Source of the DNA: Pseudomonas oryzihabitans | Lineage (GTDB): Bacteria; Pseudomonadota; Gammaproteobacteria; Pseudomonadales; Pseudomonadaceae | Direction of reading: 5' to 3' | Assembly (NCBI RefSeq): GCF_024652905.1 | Contig: NZ_CP102428.1 | Location: 4,510,001-4,574,000 of the forward strand | DNA: 64,000 nt | Part shown: piece by piece, positions 29,205-38,457 of the stretch | How the letters are laid out: the number at the start of each line of letters is the position of its first letter | Numbering within the stretch: position 1 is the stretch's first letter | The notes under the pieces: model-generated | The model's database searches: none | Told to the model about the DNA's origin: nothing | What the model saw: only the letters and a program-made list of their open reading frames with translations | Translations under genes and position numbers: made by a program

Positions 29205-29448
29205 GGGATCTTTCGAACAGGTGGGCAGCGAAAGCAGACGGCGGTGACGTCCAGCGAGAGCCTTAGAGTAAGAGAGTCGGGCGCCGGCCAGCGATCTGCC
29301 GGCACCTTTTTCCGACAGACAGGGAATTAAGTAGCCGCTGCGGCATCAGACAAGTGCCAGTACCAACCGGCCAGCCGTCCATCCGAGGGTTGTGATCCAA
29401 TTCGAGTAATTTCGGTCTATTTAGTCGTACTAATGAAGTAGCGTTGCC

Positions 29449-29832
29449 ATGACCGATGTAGTTTCTTCCGCAGCCGTTACCACTGTGCTGGTCGTCGAAG
29501 ACGATCCCGTACTGCGCTCGCTGGCGACGGAGGTGTTCGAAATGGAAGGCTACGCCGTCCAGTCGTTCGACACCGCCGATGCCGCCTGGTGCTGGTTCGA
29601 AGCCGATCCATTGCCGCCCGATCTGCTGTTCACCGATGTGCGCATGCCCGGTCGGTTGGATGGCCTCGCCCTGGCCAAACAGGTCCGCCAACGTTTTCCG
29701 CAGCTGCCGATCCTGGTGTCCTCTGGATACACCGGCCAGCAGTATGCCGAACGCGAAGACCGGGCGTTGTTCCTGCCCAAGCCCTGGACCATCGACCAGT
29801 TGCTGAAGGCCTGCGGTCAGCTGGGCGTCTAG
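29449..29832 (+). CDS. Single-domain response regulator
   Basis: The 127-residue CheY-like receiver has acidic residues in VLVVEDDP, phospho-acceptor Asp63 in FTDVRMPG, Ser/Thr in ILVSSGYTG and Lys in LPKPW. It has no output domain, so it probably acts in a phosphorelay or by protein binding. It is divergent from the hybrid kinase, and its stop overlaps the convergent receiver gene by four bases. Confidence 0.9.
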   Translation: MTDVVSSAAVTTVLVVEDDPVLRSLATEVFEMEGYAVQSFDTADAAWCWFEADPLPPDLLFTDVRMPGRLDGLALAKQVRQRFPQLPILVSSGYTGQQYAEREDRALFLPKPWTIDQLLKACGQLGV

Positions 29833-30221
29833 TCGCCTGCCTGACGCGCTCGCGCCAGGCGTACCGCCGAATCCACCTCATCCAGCGTCCAGGGCTTCTG
29901 CAGGAAGATCACCTGAGGGGGCAACGTGGTGGTGATTTCGTAGCCGTAGCCGGAAGTGATCACCATGGGCAACTCGGGCCAGCGCTGCAGCAGCATCTGC
30001 GCCAGCTCGCCGCCGCGCAACTGGCCGGGCATCAGGTGATCGGTAACGACCAGGGCCGGTGCTTCCTGGCATTGCAGCAGATGCACCAGGGCATCGTCGG
30101 CATTGTCGAAGCGGGTACAGGCCCACTGCAATTGTTCTTCGAGATGATTGCCCAGCAGCTCGGCGAGCAGACTGTTGTCTTCGATGACGACGGCATAGGG
30201 CAGGGCGGTAGACGAAGTCAT
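29829..30221 (-). CDS. Single-domain response regulator (receiver only)
   Basis: The 130-residue receiver domain has acidic pair in VVIEDNSLL, acceptor Asp61 in VVTDHLMPGQL, and Lys in FLQKPWTLDEV. It ends tail to tail with the preceding receiver gene. Both carry the KPWT motif near the C-terminus and share the surroundings of the large hybrid kinase, suggesting one signalling set. Confidence 0.88.
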   Translation of the reverse strand: MTSSTALPYAVVIEDNSLLAELLGNHLEEQLQWACTRFDNADDALVHLLQCQEAPALVVTDHLMPGQLRGGELAQMLLQRWPELPMVITSGYGYEITTTLPPQVIFLQKPWTLDEVDSAVRLARARQAGD

Positions 30222-30303
30222 CGGACATCCGGAACGCGATGAGGCAATTCCGGAAGTCTAGCAGAGCCCTGTCGGTCTCAGTCTGGCTTTCGTCTGACCA
30301 TTG

Positions 30304-31311
30304 TCAGATCTCCAAGACGATCTTGCCGAAATGGCTGCCGTCCTTCTGGAAGGCGAAGGCCTCGGCGATCTCGGCCAGGGGATAGCTGCGATCGATGACC
30401 GGCTTGATCCCGTTGCTCTCCAGCGCCTGGATCATCTCCTGCTGATGGCGGCGACTGCCGACGATCAACCCCTGCAGTCGTTGGTGCCGACGCATCAGAT
30501 TGGCGGTGGGGACCTGGCCCTCGACGCCAGTGAGCACGCCGATCAGCGCCAGATGACCATGGATACGCGCGGCCTGGATGGATTGCGCCAGCGTCGCCGG
30601 GCCGCCCACTTCCACCACGATGTCGACGCCGCGCCCCCCGGTGATGGCCTGTACCTTGGCGCCCCATTCCGGCTCGTCGCGGTAATTGATCAGGTGGTCG
30701 GCGCCCAAGGCATAGGCACGCTGCAGCTTCTCGTCCGACGAAGAGGTGGCGATCACCGTGGCGCCCATGGCCTTGGCCAGCTGCAGGGCGAAGATGGACA
30801 CCCCACCGGTGCCCATGACCAGCACGCTGTCACCGGCCTTGAGATTGCCGTCCACCACCAGGGCACGCCAGGCGGTGAGCCCGGCGGTGGTCAGGGTCGC
30901 CGCCTCGGCATGGCTGTAGCCCTTGGGCGCGCGGGTAAAGGCCGTGGCCGGGCGCACCACTACCTCGCAGGCGAAGCCGTCGATGCCATCGCCGGGCGTG
31001 GTGGAGAAATCGTCGATTGTCGGCTCGCCGTCCAGCCATTGGGGAAAGAAGGTCGAGACCACCTGATCGCCCACGGCGAATTCGCTGACGCCTGCGCCCA
31101 CGGCCTCGACCACCCCGGCGCCATCGGACATGGGAATGCGCCCATCGGCGGTCGGCATCTTGCCGAGCACCACGCCCAGATCATGGAAATTCAGCGAGCT
31201 GGCCTTGATCCGCACGCGGATCTCGCCGGCTCCGGGCTGACCGGGATCGGGCAGTTCACAGTGTTCCAGCTGATCCAGACCACCGGGTTTGCGTAGGCGT
31301 ATGGCGTGCAT
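30304..31311 (-). CDS. Zinc-binding-dehydrogenase-type NAD(P)-dependent oxidoreductase
   Basis: The 335-residue medium-chain dehydrogenase of the quinone oxidoreductase-like subgroup has LNFHDLGVVLGK, a GAGVVEAVG segment, a Rossmann VMGTGGVSIFALQLAKAMGA and a C-terminal FQKDGSHFGKIVLEI. Zinc-ligand cysteines of the alcohol-dehydrogenase type are absent, so it is probably an enoyl or quinone reductase. It is transcribed toward the receiver gene and has no clear partner. Confidence 0.85.
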   Translation of the reverse strand: MHAIRLRKPGGLDQLEHCELPDPGQPGAGEIRVRIKASSLNFHDLGVVLGKMPTADGRIPMSDGAGVVEAVGAGVSEFAVGDQVVSTFFPQWLDGEPTIDDFSTTPGDGIDGFACEVVVRPATAFTRAPKGYSHAEAATLTTAGLTAWRALVVDGNLKAGDSVLVMGTGGVSIFALQLAKAMGATVIATSSSDEKLQRAYALGADHLINYRDEPEWGAKVQAITGGRGVDIVVEVGGPATLAQSIQAARIHGHLALIGVLTGVEGQVPTANLMRRHQRLQGLIVGSRRHQQEMIQALESNGIKPVIDRSYPLAEIAEAFAFQKDGSHFGKIVLEI

Positions 31312-31372
31312 GAAAGATCTTCCGGACTATGGCGAGCAAGACGCTCGCGGGTCTGTAGAGGACCACGGTGCC

Positions 31373-31404
31373 GGGCGCAGGATTCCCGAAGGAGTCCTGC
31401 GCCC
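31373..31404 (-). terminator. Hairpin after the DUF4398-like lipoprotein gene
   Basis: GGGCGCAGGA at 31373-31382 pairs with TCCTGCGCCC at 31395-31404. It lies directly beyond the lipoprotein stop and before the dehydrogenase start. There is no U-tract on either strand, so it may be a stabilising or Rho-assisted 3' end. Confidence 0.5.
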
Positions 31405-31410
31405 ATGGCC

Positions 31411-31800
31411 TTACTTGATCGCCTTCTGCAGTTGCTGCAGCTGCTCGGTGCGGGTGTTCAGGCGGGTTTCGCCGCGCTGGGCATCGACCTTCTTCAGCTC
31501 GGCCTCGGCCATGCGCAGCTTGATGGTCTGCATGGCGGTCTGGATGCGTTGCTGGGTCAGGTAGGCCAGCTGGTCGACGGTGCGCTCGTTCTCACCGTCC
31601 TTGTAGGCCTTGTCGGTCTTGGCCAGCCAGGTGCCGGCATCCTTGGTTTCCAGCGCCGCCAGCTGGGTGGCCTGGGGCTGGGATTCGAGGGCGGCGTAGT
31701 CGTTGCGCGCCTTTTCCAGGTTGGGGTTGGGCGGGGTGGCGCAGGCGGCCAGGGTGAGGGTCAGGGCCGACAGTACCGGAAGCAGAAAACGTTTACGCAT
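31411..31800 (-). CDS. DUF4398-like lipoprotein
   Basis: The 129-residue protein has a lipoprotein signal peptide ending in the lipobox TLAAC (lipid-modified Cys at about 20). The mature part is almost entirely helical and charged, with EKARNDYAALESQPQAT and repeated Gln/Glu/Lys heptads suggesting a coiled coil. DUF4398 proteins sit at the outer membrane and are often followed by OmpA-like domains; none is present here. A second, related lipoprotein gene lies 30 bases upstream. Confidence 0.8.
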   Translation of the reverse strand: MRKRFLLPVLSALTLTLAACATPPNPNLEKARNDYAALESQPQATQLAALETKDAGTWLAKTDKAYKDGENERTVDQLAYLTQQRIQTAMQTIKLRMAEAELKKVDAQRGETRLNTRTEQLQQLQKAIK

Positions 31801-31830
31801 GGGTTTCGTCCTTCAAGAGAGCGGGCAGCC

Positions 31831-32262
31831 TTACTGCTGCACCTTTTTCTGTAGATTCTGTTGCAGCTGGAGGTTGATCTGACCTTCCTCGCGGATCTGC
31901 TGGATGCTGTTCTGGGCATCCTGCAGCGCCGCCGCGGCCTTGGCGGCCTGGGTCTTGCGAGTCGCCAGGCGGGCATCCCACTCGGCCTGCTCGGCCAGGC
32001 GCTTGGCGTCGTCGTATTTCTCGTTGGAAAGCGCCGCCTGGGCCTGGGTCCACTTGTCCTGGGCCGACTTGGTCTCAATCGGGGCGAACTGGTTGCCGCC
32101 GCCGCTCACGGCTTCGTTGACGGCCGATTGGGTCACGGCCATCTGCGCGGTCGGCGGATTGCCGGCGCAGCCCGCGAGGAGCAGACCGCCACCCAGGACC
32201 AGGCTGGCGAGCAGCGCACGAGGCGCGGAGAACGGGGAGGCGCGAGAGGGACCGGTTTTCAT
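31831..32262 (-). CDS. DUF4398-like lipoprotein, first of a pair
   Basis: The 143-residue protein starts at ATG 32262, with AGGA upstream at good spacing; an upstream start at 32340 would put 26 hydrophilic residues before the signal peptide. The lipobox is LLLAGC. The mature sequence includes APIETKSAQDKWTQAQAAL, typical of DUF4398, followed by a long Ala/Gln-rich coiled coil. It resembles the next gene in size and pattern, so the two probably arose by duplication and may form heteromers in the periplasm. Confidence 0.8.
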   Translation of the reverse strand: MKTGPSRASPFSAPRALLASLVLGGGLLLAGCAGNPPTAQMAVTQSAVNEAVSGGGNQFAPIETKSAQDKWTQAQAALSNEKYDDAKRLAEQAEWDARLATRKTQAAKAAAALQDAQNSIQQIREEGQINLQLQQNLQKKVQQ

Positions 32263-32418
32263 CCGAACATTCCTGGCAGGTCGCCCGGAATGGGCGACAG
32301 TGCCTGTGAGACGACGAAAACGCGGCGAGGTTCGCTGCAACCGCTGCGCTAAAGGGCAGGGTGTCCTGGCCGATATATGTTGTCAGACAACAACAGGGCC
32401 AGCGGCCACGGAGATTCC

Positions 32419-34044
32419 ATGCTGTTACGCAATTGCAACATCGCGCCCCGCGCGGCGCTAGGCTTCGGCCTGATCGCCCTGATGGTGGCTTTTCTCGGCC
32501 TGTTTTCCCTGGCGCAGATGGCGGGTATCCGCGAACGCCAGGTAGTGACGGAGCGCGACTGGGTGCCGAGCATCCGCGCGGTGGACGCCATCCGCGAGAA
32601 CATGCTGCGCATCCGCACCATCTCCTTGCGGCTGGCGCTGGACCCGGAACCGCGCAACATCGACACCTATGTCAGCCAGTACGAGGCGCGCAACAAGGTG
32701 CTCATGGAGGGCATCAAGGCCTATGAGGTCTTTGTCGACACCCCCGAGGAGCACCAGCGCTGGGACCTGTTCAAGCGCGATTTCGCCACCTATCAGCAGG
32801 GCATGACCGAGTCCTTCGCCCTGGCGCGGCGGGGCGATACCGTCGCGCTCAACAAACTGACCCTGGTGGACATGAAACCGGTGGTGGACGGCACCGGCAA
32901 GCAGCTGGGCGAGTTGGGCGACCTCTATGCCGAGGGTATCGAGCGCGATGGCAAGGTCTCGGCGGACCGCTATGAGGCCTCACGGCTGATCGTCATCGCG
33001 GTGATCGTCCTGGCCGCCCTGGCCACGGTGCTCATGGCCTGGCTGCTGACCCGCAGCATCGTCGGACCGCTGCGCGAGGCGCTGCTGGCCGCCCGCCGTG
33101 TCGCCCAGGGCGACCTGACCCAGACCCTGGCGGTGCAGGGGCGTGACGAGGTGAGCGAATTGCAGCGCGCCTTGCAGCAGATGCAGGGGCAGTTGCGTGA
33201 GACCCTCTCGCGCATCGCCGGCTCCTCCACCCAGTTGGCCACCGCCGCCGAAGAGCTCAATGCGGTCACCGAGGCCGCGGGCCAGGGCCTGCAGCAGCAG
33301 AACCAGGAGATCGAACAGGCCGCTACCGCTGTCACCGAGATGAGCACCGCGGTGGACGAGGTGGCGCGCAACGCCGTCTCCACCTCCGAGGCCTCGCGGG
33401 CCTCCAGCCAGGCCGCGCAGCAAGGCCAGACTCGCGTCGCGGAAACCCTGGGCGCCATCGAGGCGCTGTCCGACGAGGTCGTGGCCACCGGGACGGTGGT
33501 CCAGCGCCTGGCCGAGCAGTCCCAGGACATCGGCAAGGTGCTCGACGTCATTCGCGCCATCGCCGAGCAGACCAACCTGCTGGCGCTCAACGCCGCCATC
33601 GAGGCGGCGCGGGCCGGTGAGGCCGGGCGTGGTTTCGCCGTGGTGGCCGACGAGGTGCGCGCCCTGGCCAGCCGTACCCAGCAGTCCACCCTGGAGATCG
33701 AGCAGATGGTCTCGGGCATGCGCAGCGGCGCCAGTCAGGCCCTAGGTTCCATGCACAGCAGCAGTCAGCGCGCCCAGGCCACGCGGGCCCTGGCGGAAAC
33801 CGCCGGGGTGGCCCTGGACGAGATCAACAGTCGCATCGGCGAGATGTACGAGCGCAACCTGGTGATCGCCAGCGCGGCCGAGGAGCAGGCCCAGGTGGCC
33901 CGCGAGGTGGATCGCAATCTGGTCAACATCCGCGATCTCTCCACTCAGTCCGCCGACGGTGCGCGCCAGACCAGTGCCGCCAGTCAGGAATTGTCCCGGC
34001 TGGCGGTGGATCTGCAGGGGCTGGTGAATCGCTTCCAGGTCTGA
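32419..34044 (+). CDS. Methyl-accepting chemotaxis protein, four-helix-bundle sensor type
   Basis: The 541-residue chemoreceptor has TM1 (about 11-33), a periplasmic helical domain of about 155 residues (4HB_MCP type), TM2 (about 189-210), HAMP, and a cytoplasmic signalling domain whose tip reads [20 protein letters not shown] near 383. ATG at 32419 follows GGAG closely; ATG at 32377 lacks an SD. The ligand is unknown. It converges on the HPP-CBS gene with a four-base gap. Confidence 0.92.
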   Translation: MLLRNCNIAPRAALGFGLIALMVAFLGLFSLAQMAGIRERQVVTERDWVPSIRAVDAIRENMLRIRTISLRLALDPEPRNIDTYVSQYEARNKVLMEGIKAYEVFVDTPEEHQRWDLFKRDFATYQQGMTESFALARRGDTVALNKLTLVDMKPVVDGTGKQLGELGDLYAEGIERDGKVSADRYEASRLIVIAVIVLAALATVLMAWLLTRSIVGPLREALLAARRVAQGDLTQTLAVQGRDEVSELQRALQQMQGQLRETLSRIAGSSTQLATAAEELNAVTEAAGQGLQQQNQEIEQAATAVTEMSTAVDEVARNAVSTSEASRASSQAAQQGQTRVAETLGAIEALSDEVVATGTVVQRLAEQSQDIGKVLDVIRAIAEQTNLLALNAAIEAARAGEAGRGFAVVADEVRALASRTQQSTLEIEQMVSGMRSGASQALGSMHSSSQRAQATRALAETAGVALDEINSRIGEMYERNLVIASAAEEQAQVAREVDRNLVNIRDLSTQSADGARQTSAASQELSRLAVDLQGLVNRFQV

Positions 34045-34048
34045 ACCG

Positions 34049-35218
34049 CTAGACGCGCACCGCCTGGTACAGTGCCCGGATCAGATCCGACTGGGTGATG
34101 ATGCCGACCAGGCGGCGCGAGCCGTCGATGATGGGGATGTGGCGGTGGCCGTTCTCGGAAAACACCGGTACCAGATCGATCAGCAAGCGGTCGGCGCTGG
34201 CCACCCGCACGGTGCGGGTCATGATGCGACCAACACTGTGTTCGTCCTGGCGCGCCTTCGGCCGGACCAGGGAGCGCAGGCGCCAGCCGAGGCCCTCGTG
34301 CACGTCCAGGTCGATCTGCCGCATGAAATCGGCGACGGTGACGATGCCCAGCAGATAGCCCTGGCGATCCACCACCGGCAGCGCCTTGATGCGCCGGGCG
34401 CGCATCAGCGCCCAGGCTTCCTGCAGCGGCATCTCGGCGCGGGCCGTCACCGGTTCCTGGCTCATGACGTCGGCGCAGCGCAGTTCGCCCATCTTGCGCT
34501 GGTAGGCGCGCGCCTCGACCTGTTCGAGCAATTCGGCGAGGTCGTCGCGGCTGATGTCCAGCACCTGGTTGTAGCGCGCCAGCACGGCGTCCAGGTCGGC
34601 GCGCTGCAGGCGCGTTTCGCTGCTCGGCTCGGCCGGGCGTGGCACATGGGGCCAGGGGCGCCGGGTCAGGTTGTTGTAGAGCAGACCGGCGCTCACCAGC
34701 AGCAGCGAGTCCAGCGCCACCGGACTCCAGGCATAGCTGAAGTCCTGGGCGCCGATGAGCACCATCAGCAGCGCCGAGGCGCCGCCCGGAGGGTGCAGGC
34801 AGCGCAGGGTGAACATGGCGGCGATGGCCAGGGCGACCGCCACGGCGGCGGCCAGATTGGCTTCGGGAATCCACCGCGCGCAGGCGATGCCGATCAGCGC
34901 CGCCAGGGTATTGCCACCCACCACCGACCAGGGCTGCGCCAGGGGACTGGAGGGCAGGGCGAACACCAGCACGGCGCTGGCGCCCAGCGGCGCCACCAGG
35001 GCCAGTGCCAGGGCGCCGTGCTGATGCACCGGCTGGCCTTCCAGCCACCAGGCCGCCAGCAGCGCCGCGAGCAGGATGCCGAGGCCGGCGCCCAGGCTGG
35101 CGCGCAGTCGCTCGCGCCCGTCGATGGGTAGCGGCGCGGGCCAGAAGGCGCGCAGACCCTGGGCCAGGCGCGCGGAAAGGGAAGGCGAGGGGGACGGCGT
35201 AAGGGGTTCCTGGGACAT
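34049..35218 (-). CDS. HPP family membrane protein with C-terminal CBS pair
   Basis: The 389-residue protein has an N-terminal HPP domain of about four to five membrane segments carrying the diagnostic CLHPPGGASALLMV. A linker (about 210-250) is followed by two CBS domains (MSQEPVTARAEMPLQEAW and IMTRTVRVASADRLL). Some HPP proteins have been linked to nitrite transport. CBS pairs usually bind adenine nucleotides and gate transport. ATG at 35218 is chosen over 35281, which would add a non-conserved tail. Confidence 0.85.
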   Translation of the reverse strand: MSQEPLTPSPSPSLSARLAQGLRAFWPAPLPIDGRERLRASLGAGLGILLAALLAAWWLEGQPVHQHGALALALVAPLGASAVLVFALPSSPLAQPWSVVGGNTLAALIGIACARWIPEANLAAAVAVALAIAAMFTLRCLHPPGGASALLMVLIGAQDFSYAWSPVALDSLLLVSAGLLYNNLTRRPWPHVPRPAEPSSETRLQRADLDAVLARYNQVLDISRDDLAELLEQVEARAYQRKMGELRCADVMSQEPVTARAEMPLQEAWALMRARRIKALPVVDRQGYLLGIVTVADFMRQIDLDVHEGLGWRLRSLVRPKARQDEHSVGRIMTRTVRVASADRLLIDLVPVFSENGHRHIPIIDGSRRLVGIITQSDLIRALYQAVRV

Positions 35219-35397
35219 GGGAAAGCAGCTGCTAGGCAGAACGAGGGCGCTGATGGTCCTCCCTGTACGCCGCCCTGGCAAGACCGAACTGGCCCCCGTG
35301 CCGCCTCTTCCAGCGGTCAGGCAGCGCTCCAGAGCGTCTGCCGCCCCAGGTGGATTTTCTACTGCGAGGGGCCGTCCGCCGTAGTAGGATTATCGGC

Positions 35398-35475
35398 TGG
35401 GTGTCGCCGCAGTCGCGCGGTAGGACAGGTTGAATCGAGCGCAGGTCGGGCCGCCGCGCAGGAGTCCTGCTGCCC
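35398..35475 (+). promoter_or_regulatory. Candidate nhaA-I type riboswitch in the nhaA leader
   Basis: The leader ends with a hairpin in which GCAGGA (35458-35463) pairs with TCCTGC (35465-35470) and outer GGGC (35448-35451) can pair with GCCC (35472-35475). The Shine-Dalgarno AGGAG lies inside this structure, and the nhaA ATG follows immediately. Upstream, GGTAGGACAGGTTGAA and GCAGGTCGGGCCGCCGC look like the conserved part of the nhaA-I motif, now reported as a lithium-sensing riboswitch class. I cannot run a covariance model, so the family call is tentative; the sequestered ribosome site is visible directly. Confidence 0.6.
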
Positions 35476-36645
35476 ATGTCATCCCTGCTATCCCCCACCA
35501 GGGCCCTGGCCTTCGTTCAGCGCTTCTGCGCCGCCGAGGCCGCCGGCGGCATCGTATTGATGGTCGCCGCGGCCATCGCCCTCATCGCCGCCAACTCGCC
35601 GTTGGCCGAGGGCTACTTCGCCAGCCTGCATTGGTACGTCGGCGGGCTCTCCGTCGGTCACTGGATCAACGATGGCCTGATGGCCCTCTTCTTTCTGCTG
35701 GTGGGCCTGGAGATCAAGCGCGAGATGGCGGTCGGCCAACTCGCCAGCTGGGGCGATCGCGCCCTGCCGGGCCTCGCGGCCCTGGGCGGCATGCTGGTGC
35801 CGGCGCTGCTCTATGCCCTGGTCAATCGCCACGATCCCCAGACCCTCTCGGGTTGGGCGATTCCCGCCGCCACCGACATCGCCTTCGCCCTCGGCGTGCT
35901 GTCGCTGCTGGGGTCGCGGGTGCCGGTGTCGCTCAAGGTCTTCCTTTCGGCGCTGGCCATCCTCGACGACCTCGGCGCGGTGCTGATCATCGCCCTGTTC
36001 TATACCAGCGATCTCTCCGCCAGCATGCTGCTGGCCGCGGCAGGGCTGGTGGCGGTGCTGTTCGTGCTCAACCGCCTCAAGGTCACCGCCTTGCTGCCCT
36101 ATCTGCTGGTCGGGGCGCTGCTGTGGTTCTGCATGCTGCGCTCGGGCATCCACGCGACCCTGGCCGGGGTGATCCTGGCGTTGTTCATTCCCCTGGGCGA
36201 TAGCGCGGCCGACGACGCCTCGCCGCTGCTCCGGCTGGAATCCGTGCTGCACCCCTGGGTGGCCTTCCTCATCGTGCCCGTCTTCGGTTTCGCCAATGCC
36301 GGGGTCTCCCTGGCCGGCATTTCCCTTGGCAATCTGCTGGACCCGGTGCCGCTGGGCGTCGCCTTGGGGCTGTTTCTCGGCAAGCAGGTGGGCATCTCGC
36401 TGATGGCGCTGCTGGCTATCCGCAGTGGCCTGGCGCGGCTGCCGGAGGGTGCCAGCTGGCTGCAGCTCTATGGCGTGGCCCTGCTTTGCGGGATTGGCTT
36501 TACCATGAGCCTGTTCATTGGTGCCCTGGCCTTTCCGGGTGCGCCCTTCCTGGTCGACGAGGTCAAGATCGGGGTGCTGCTGGGCTCGCTGCTGTCAGCC
36601 CTGGCCGGCATTGCCGTGCTGCTGGTCGCCGCCCGTCGTCGTTGA
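35476..36645 (+). CDS. nhaA: Na+/H+ antiporter NhaA
   Basis: The 389-residue protein is the length of E. coli NhaA. It has the essential aspartates in [15 protein letters not shown] and the [17 protein letters not shown] pair, plus [14 protein letters not shown]. It exchanges Na+ or Li+ for protons across the inner membrane. Its start is embedded at the end of a structured leader that could sense the ion. crcB follows 12 bases later. Confidence 0.94.
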   Translation: MSSLLSPTRALAFVQRFCAAEAAGGIVLMVAAAIALIAANSPLAEGYFASLHWYVGGLSVGHWINDGLMALFFLLVGLEIKREMAVGQLASWGDRALPGLAALGGMLVPALLYALVNRHDPQTLSGWAIPAATDIAFALGVLSLLGSRVPVSLKVFLSALAILDDLGAVLIIALFYTSDLSASMLLAAAGLVAVLFVLNRLKVTALLPYLLVGALLWFCMLRSGIHATLAGVILALFIPLGDSAADDASPLLRLESVLHPWVAFLIVPVFGFANAGVSLAGISLGNLLDPVPLGVALGLFLGKQVGISLMALLAIRSGLARLPEGASWLQLYGVALLCGIGFTMSLFIGALAFPGAPFLVDEVKIGVLLGSLLSALAGIAVLLVAARRR

Positions 36646-36657
36646 GAGGAGTTCGAG

Positions 36658-37035
36658 ATGCCCTATGCGCTGTTCGCGGTGATGTTCGGTGGTGCCCTGG
36701 GGAGCGCCTGCCGCTGGTGGGTCGGTCTGCGGCTGAATGCACTGTTCCCGCTGCTGCCGATGGGCACCCTGCTGGTGAACCTGGTCGGCGGCTTCGTCAT
36801 CGGTCTGGCGCTGGGGCTGTTCGCTCGCTATCCGGGGCTGGACGTGCAATGGAAACTGCTCCTGGTGACCGGCTTCTGCGGCGGCTTCACCACCTTCTCG
36901 ACCTTTTCCGCCGAGGTGGTGACGCTGCTGCAGAGCGGTCGCCTGGGCTGGGCGGCGCTCACCATCACCGCCCATGTGCTGGGATCGCTGCTGCTGACCC
37001 TGGCCGGGTTCGCCCTGGCCGGTCGCCTCGGCTGA
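36658..37035 (+). CDS. crcB: Fluoride channel CrcB/Fluc
   Basis: The 125-residue four-helix membrane protein has the Fluc signatures [22 protein letters not shown] and [15 protein letters not shown]. It exports fluoride as a dual-topology dimer. A good SD (GAGAGGAG) precedes the ATG. It is the second gene of an nhaA-crcB unit; no fluoride riboswitch is visible directly before it, so expression follows nhaA. Confidence 0.93.
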   Translation: MPYALFAVMFGGALGSACRWWVGLRLNALFPLLPMGTLLVNLVGGFVIGLALGLFARYPGLDVQWKLLLVTGFCGGFTTFSTFSAEVVTLLQSGRLGWAALTITAHVLGSLLLTLAGFALAGRLG

Positions 37036-37054
37036 GTCGACCGGCCGTTGCCCG

Positions 37055-38107
37055 TCAGACGGGGGCCACCGGGGCGGTGGGGGCCTGGCGCCGCGGCTTG
37101 AATTTCAGTGCCGGCGCCTCGATCAGGTGCCAGGACAGCACCGCAAGGCCCAGGGTCAGGACGTAGCTCACCACCAGGAAACCGGGCAGCGAGAAGCTGT
37201 CGGGAAACCAGTGCATGAGCAACTGCTGGACCGGGAAGTTGAACAGGTAGAGGCCGTAGGAATAGTCGCCGAAGCGGCCGAAGCCGTGTAGCACCGGCAC
37301 CTGTACCTGGGCCAGGTAGATGATCACATAGGCCAGGGACACCAGGTGGATCACCGGCAGCACGTGCCAGACGATGGCTGCCAGCGACAGCAGACAGAGC
37401 GCCAGGGCCAGGTCCAGCCGCCAGGGGATGCGCGGCCCGGCCAGTTGCAGCAGGGCACCGGCGAAAAAGAACATGCCCAGGCTGAACACCTTGTGCAGCA
37501 CGAAGCTGGCGATGCCCATCTGCGGCAGCAGTAGGAAGTTGCCCACCACCAGCACCACCAGGGTGGCCATGACCACCGAGCGGGTCAGCAGCCCCAGCAC
37601 CCCGATGATCAGCAGCGACAGGTACATGAAGACCTCGTAGGGCAGGGTCCAGTAGCTGCCGTTCACCGTGTCGGGAAAGGGATTGCCGGTGAAGACGCCG
37701 GGCAGTTCGAAGCGCGTCATCAAAAGGATGTTCTTGAAGAAGCCCAGGGTCTGGCGATCGCTGAAGTAGGCGCTCGTCTCGCGACTGGTGGCGAGCCAGC
37801 CCACCACCAGCACCGAGAAGAGCACCGAAACGATCAAGGCTGGAAAGATCCGCAGGGCGCGCTTGGCGAGAAAATCCAGCGGATTGCGGCTGCGCTGGAA
37901 GGACGCCGTGATCAGGAAGCCGCTGATCACGAAGAACACATATACGGCGATGTTGGCCGCGTCGGTGAAACCGGTGAAGTTGAGGATCGGCTCGGCGCCG
38001 ATGTGACCCGAGAGCCAGAAGCCGTGGCCGATCACCACGGTGGAGGCCGCGGCGAATCTCAGGAAATCGAAGTTGTTGCGTCCCTGGGGGACGTGGGCGG
38101 TGGTCAT
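37055..38107 (-). CDS. Acyltransferase 3 family membrane protein (OafA/YrhL-like)
   Basis: The 350-residue protein has about ten hydrophobic segments and the opening pattern NNFDFLRFAAASTVVIGHG, VYVFFVISGFLITASF and later GDYSYGLYLFNFPVQQ. It is a homologue of the acyltransferase at 14561-15661. GAGGAG lies just before the ATG at 38107. It probably O-acetylates a surface glycan. It is monocistronic and converges on crcB. Confidence 0.87.
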   Translation of the reverse strand: MTTAHVPQGRNNFDFLRFAAASTVVIGHGFWLSGHIGAEPILNFTGFTDAANIAVYVFFVISGFLITASFQRSRNPLDFLAKRALRIFPALIVSVLFSVLVVGWLATSRETSAYFSDRQTLGFFKNILLMTRFELPGVFTGNPFPDTVNGSYWTLPYEVFMYLSLLIIGVLGLLTRSVVMATLVVLVVGNFLLLPQMGIASFVLHKVFSLGMFFFAGALLQLAGPRIPWRLDLALALCLLSLAAIVWHVLPVIHLVSLAYVIIYLAQVQVPVLHGFGRFGDYSYGLYLFNFPVQQLLMHWFPDSFSLPGFLVVSYVLTLGLAVLSWHLIEAPALKFKPRRQAPTAPVAPV

Positions 38108-38457
38108 GTCTGCTCCTCGCAGCCGTGGCCCATGCCGCGGCCGCCGCCCGGGAGCGGACTCCAGGCGGACGGCGACGCACACGGCATCGGCGGGAACGCC
38201 CGTCAGCGCGACGGACGCAGGCAAAGGCCGCTGCCGGCTATACCGGCAACGAAAGGGCGACAGCCGACACGATCAGCGAGATCGGCCAGCCGGCGAGGGC
38301 AGGGGCTATGGGGGGCTGAGCGGCGCGAAAGCGGGCGTCATGCGCCAGGACTCCGGGAGAGCGGTACCGCGAGAGGCGGCGGGGGCGACGAGACGCGCGC
38401 AGGCGAACGGGGTCTGGGGCCTCCCGGCCGCCCCTTGCGCTGCGCGCGCCTCGTGCA
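38108..38457. other. Gene-free GC-rich spacer
   Basis: These 350 bases between two minus-strand genes show no convincing coding sequence. The only structure noted is a short perfect hairpin, TGCCGG at 38232-38237 with CCGGCA at 38243-38248 around CTATA. Its inverted reading GGTATAGCC could also be part of a promoter for the acyltransferase gene. Confidence 0.5.

Noticed and set aside
36646-36657. Fluoride riboswitch before crcB
   Set aside because: Only 12 bases separate nhaA and crcB, leaving no room, and the conserved motif was not found inside the end of nhaA.
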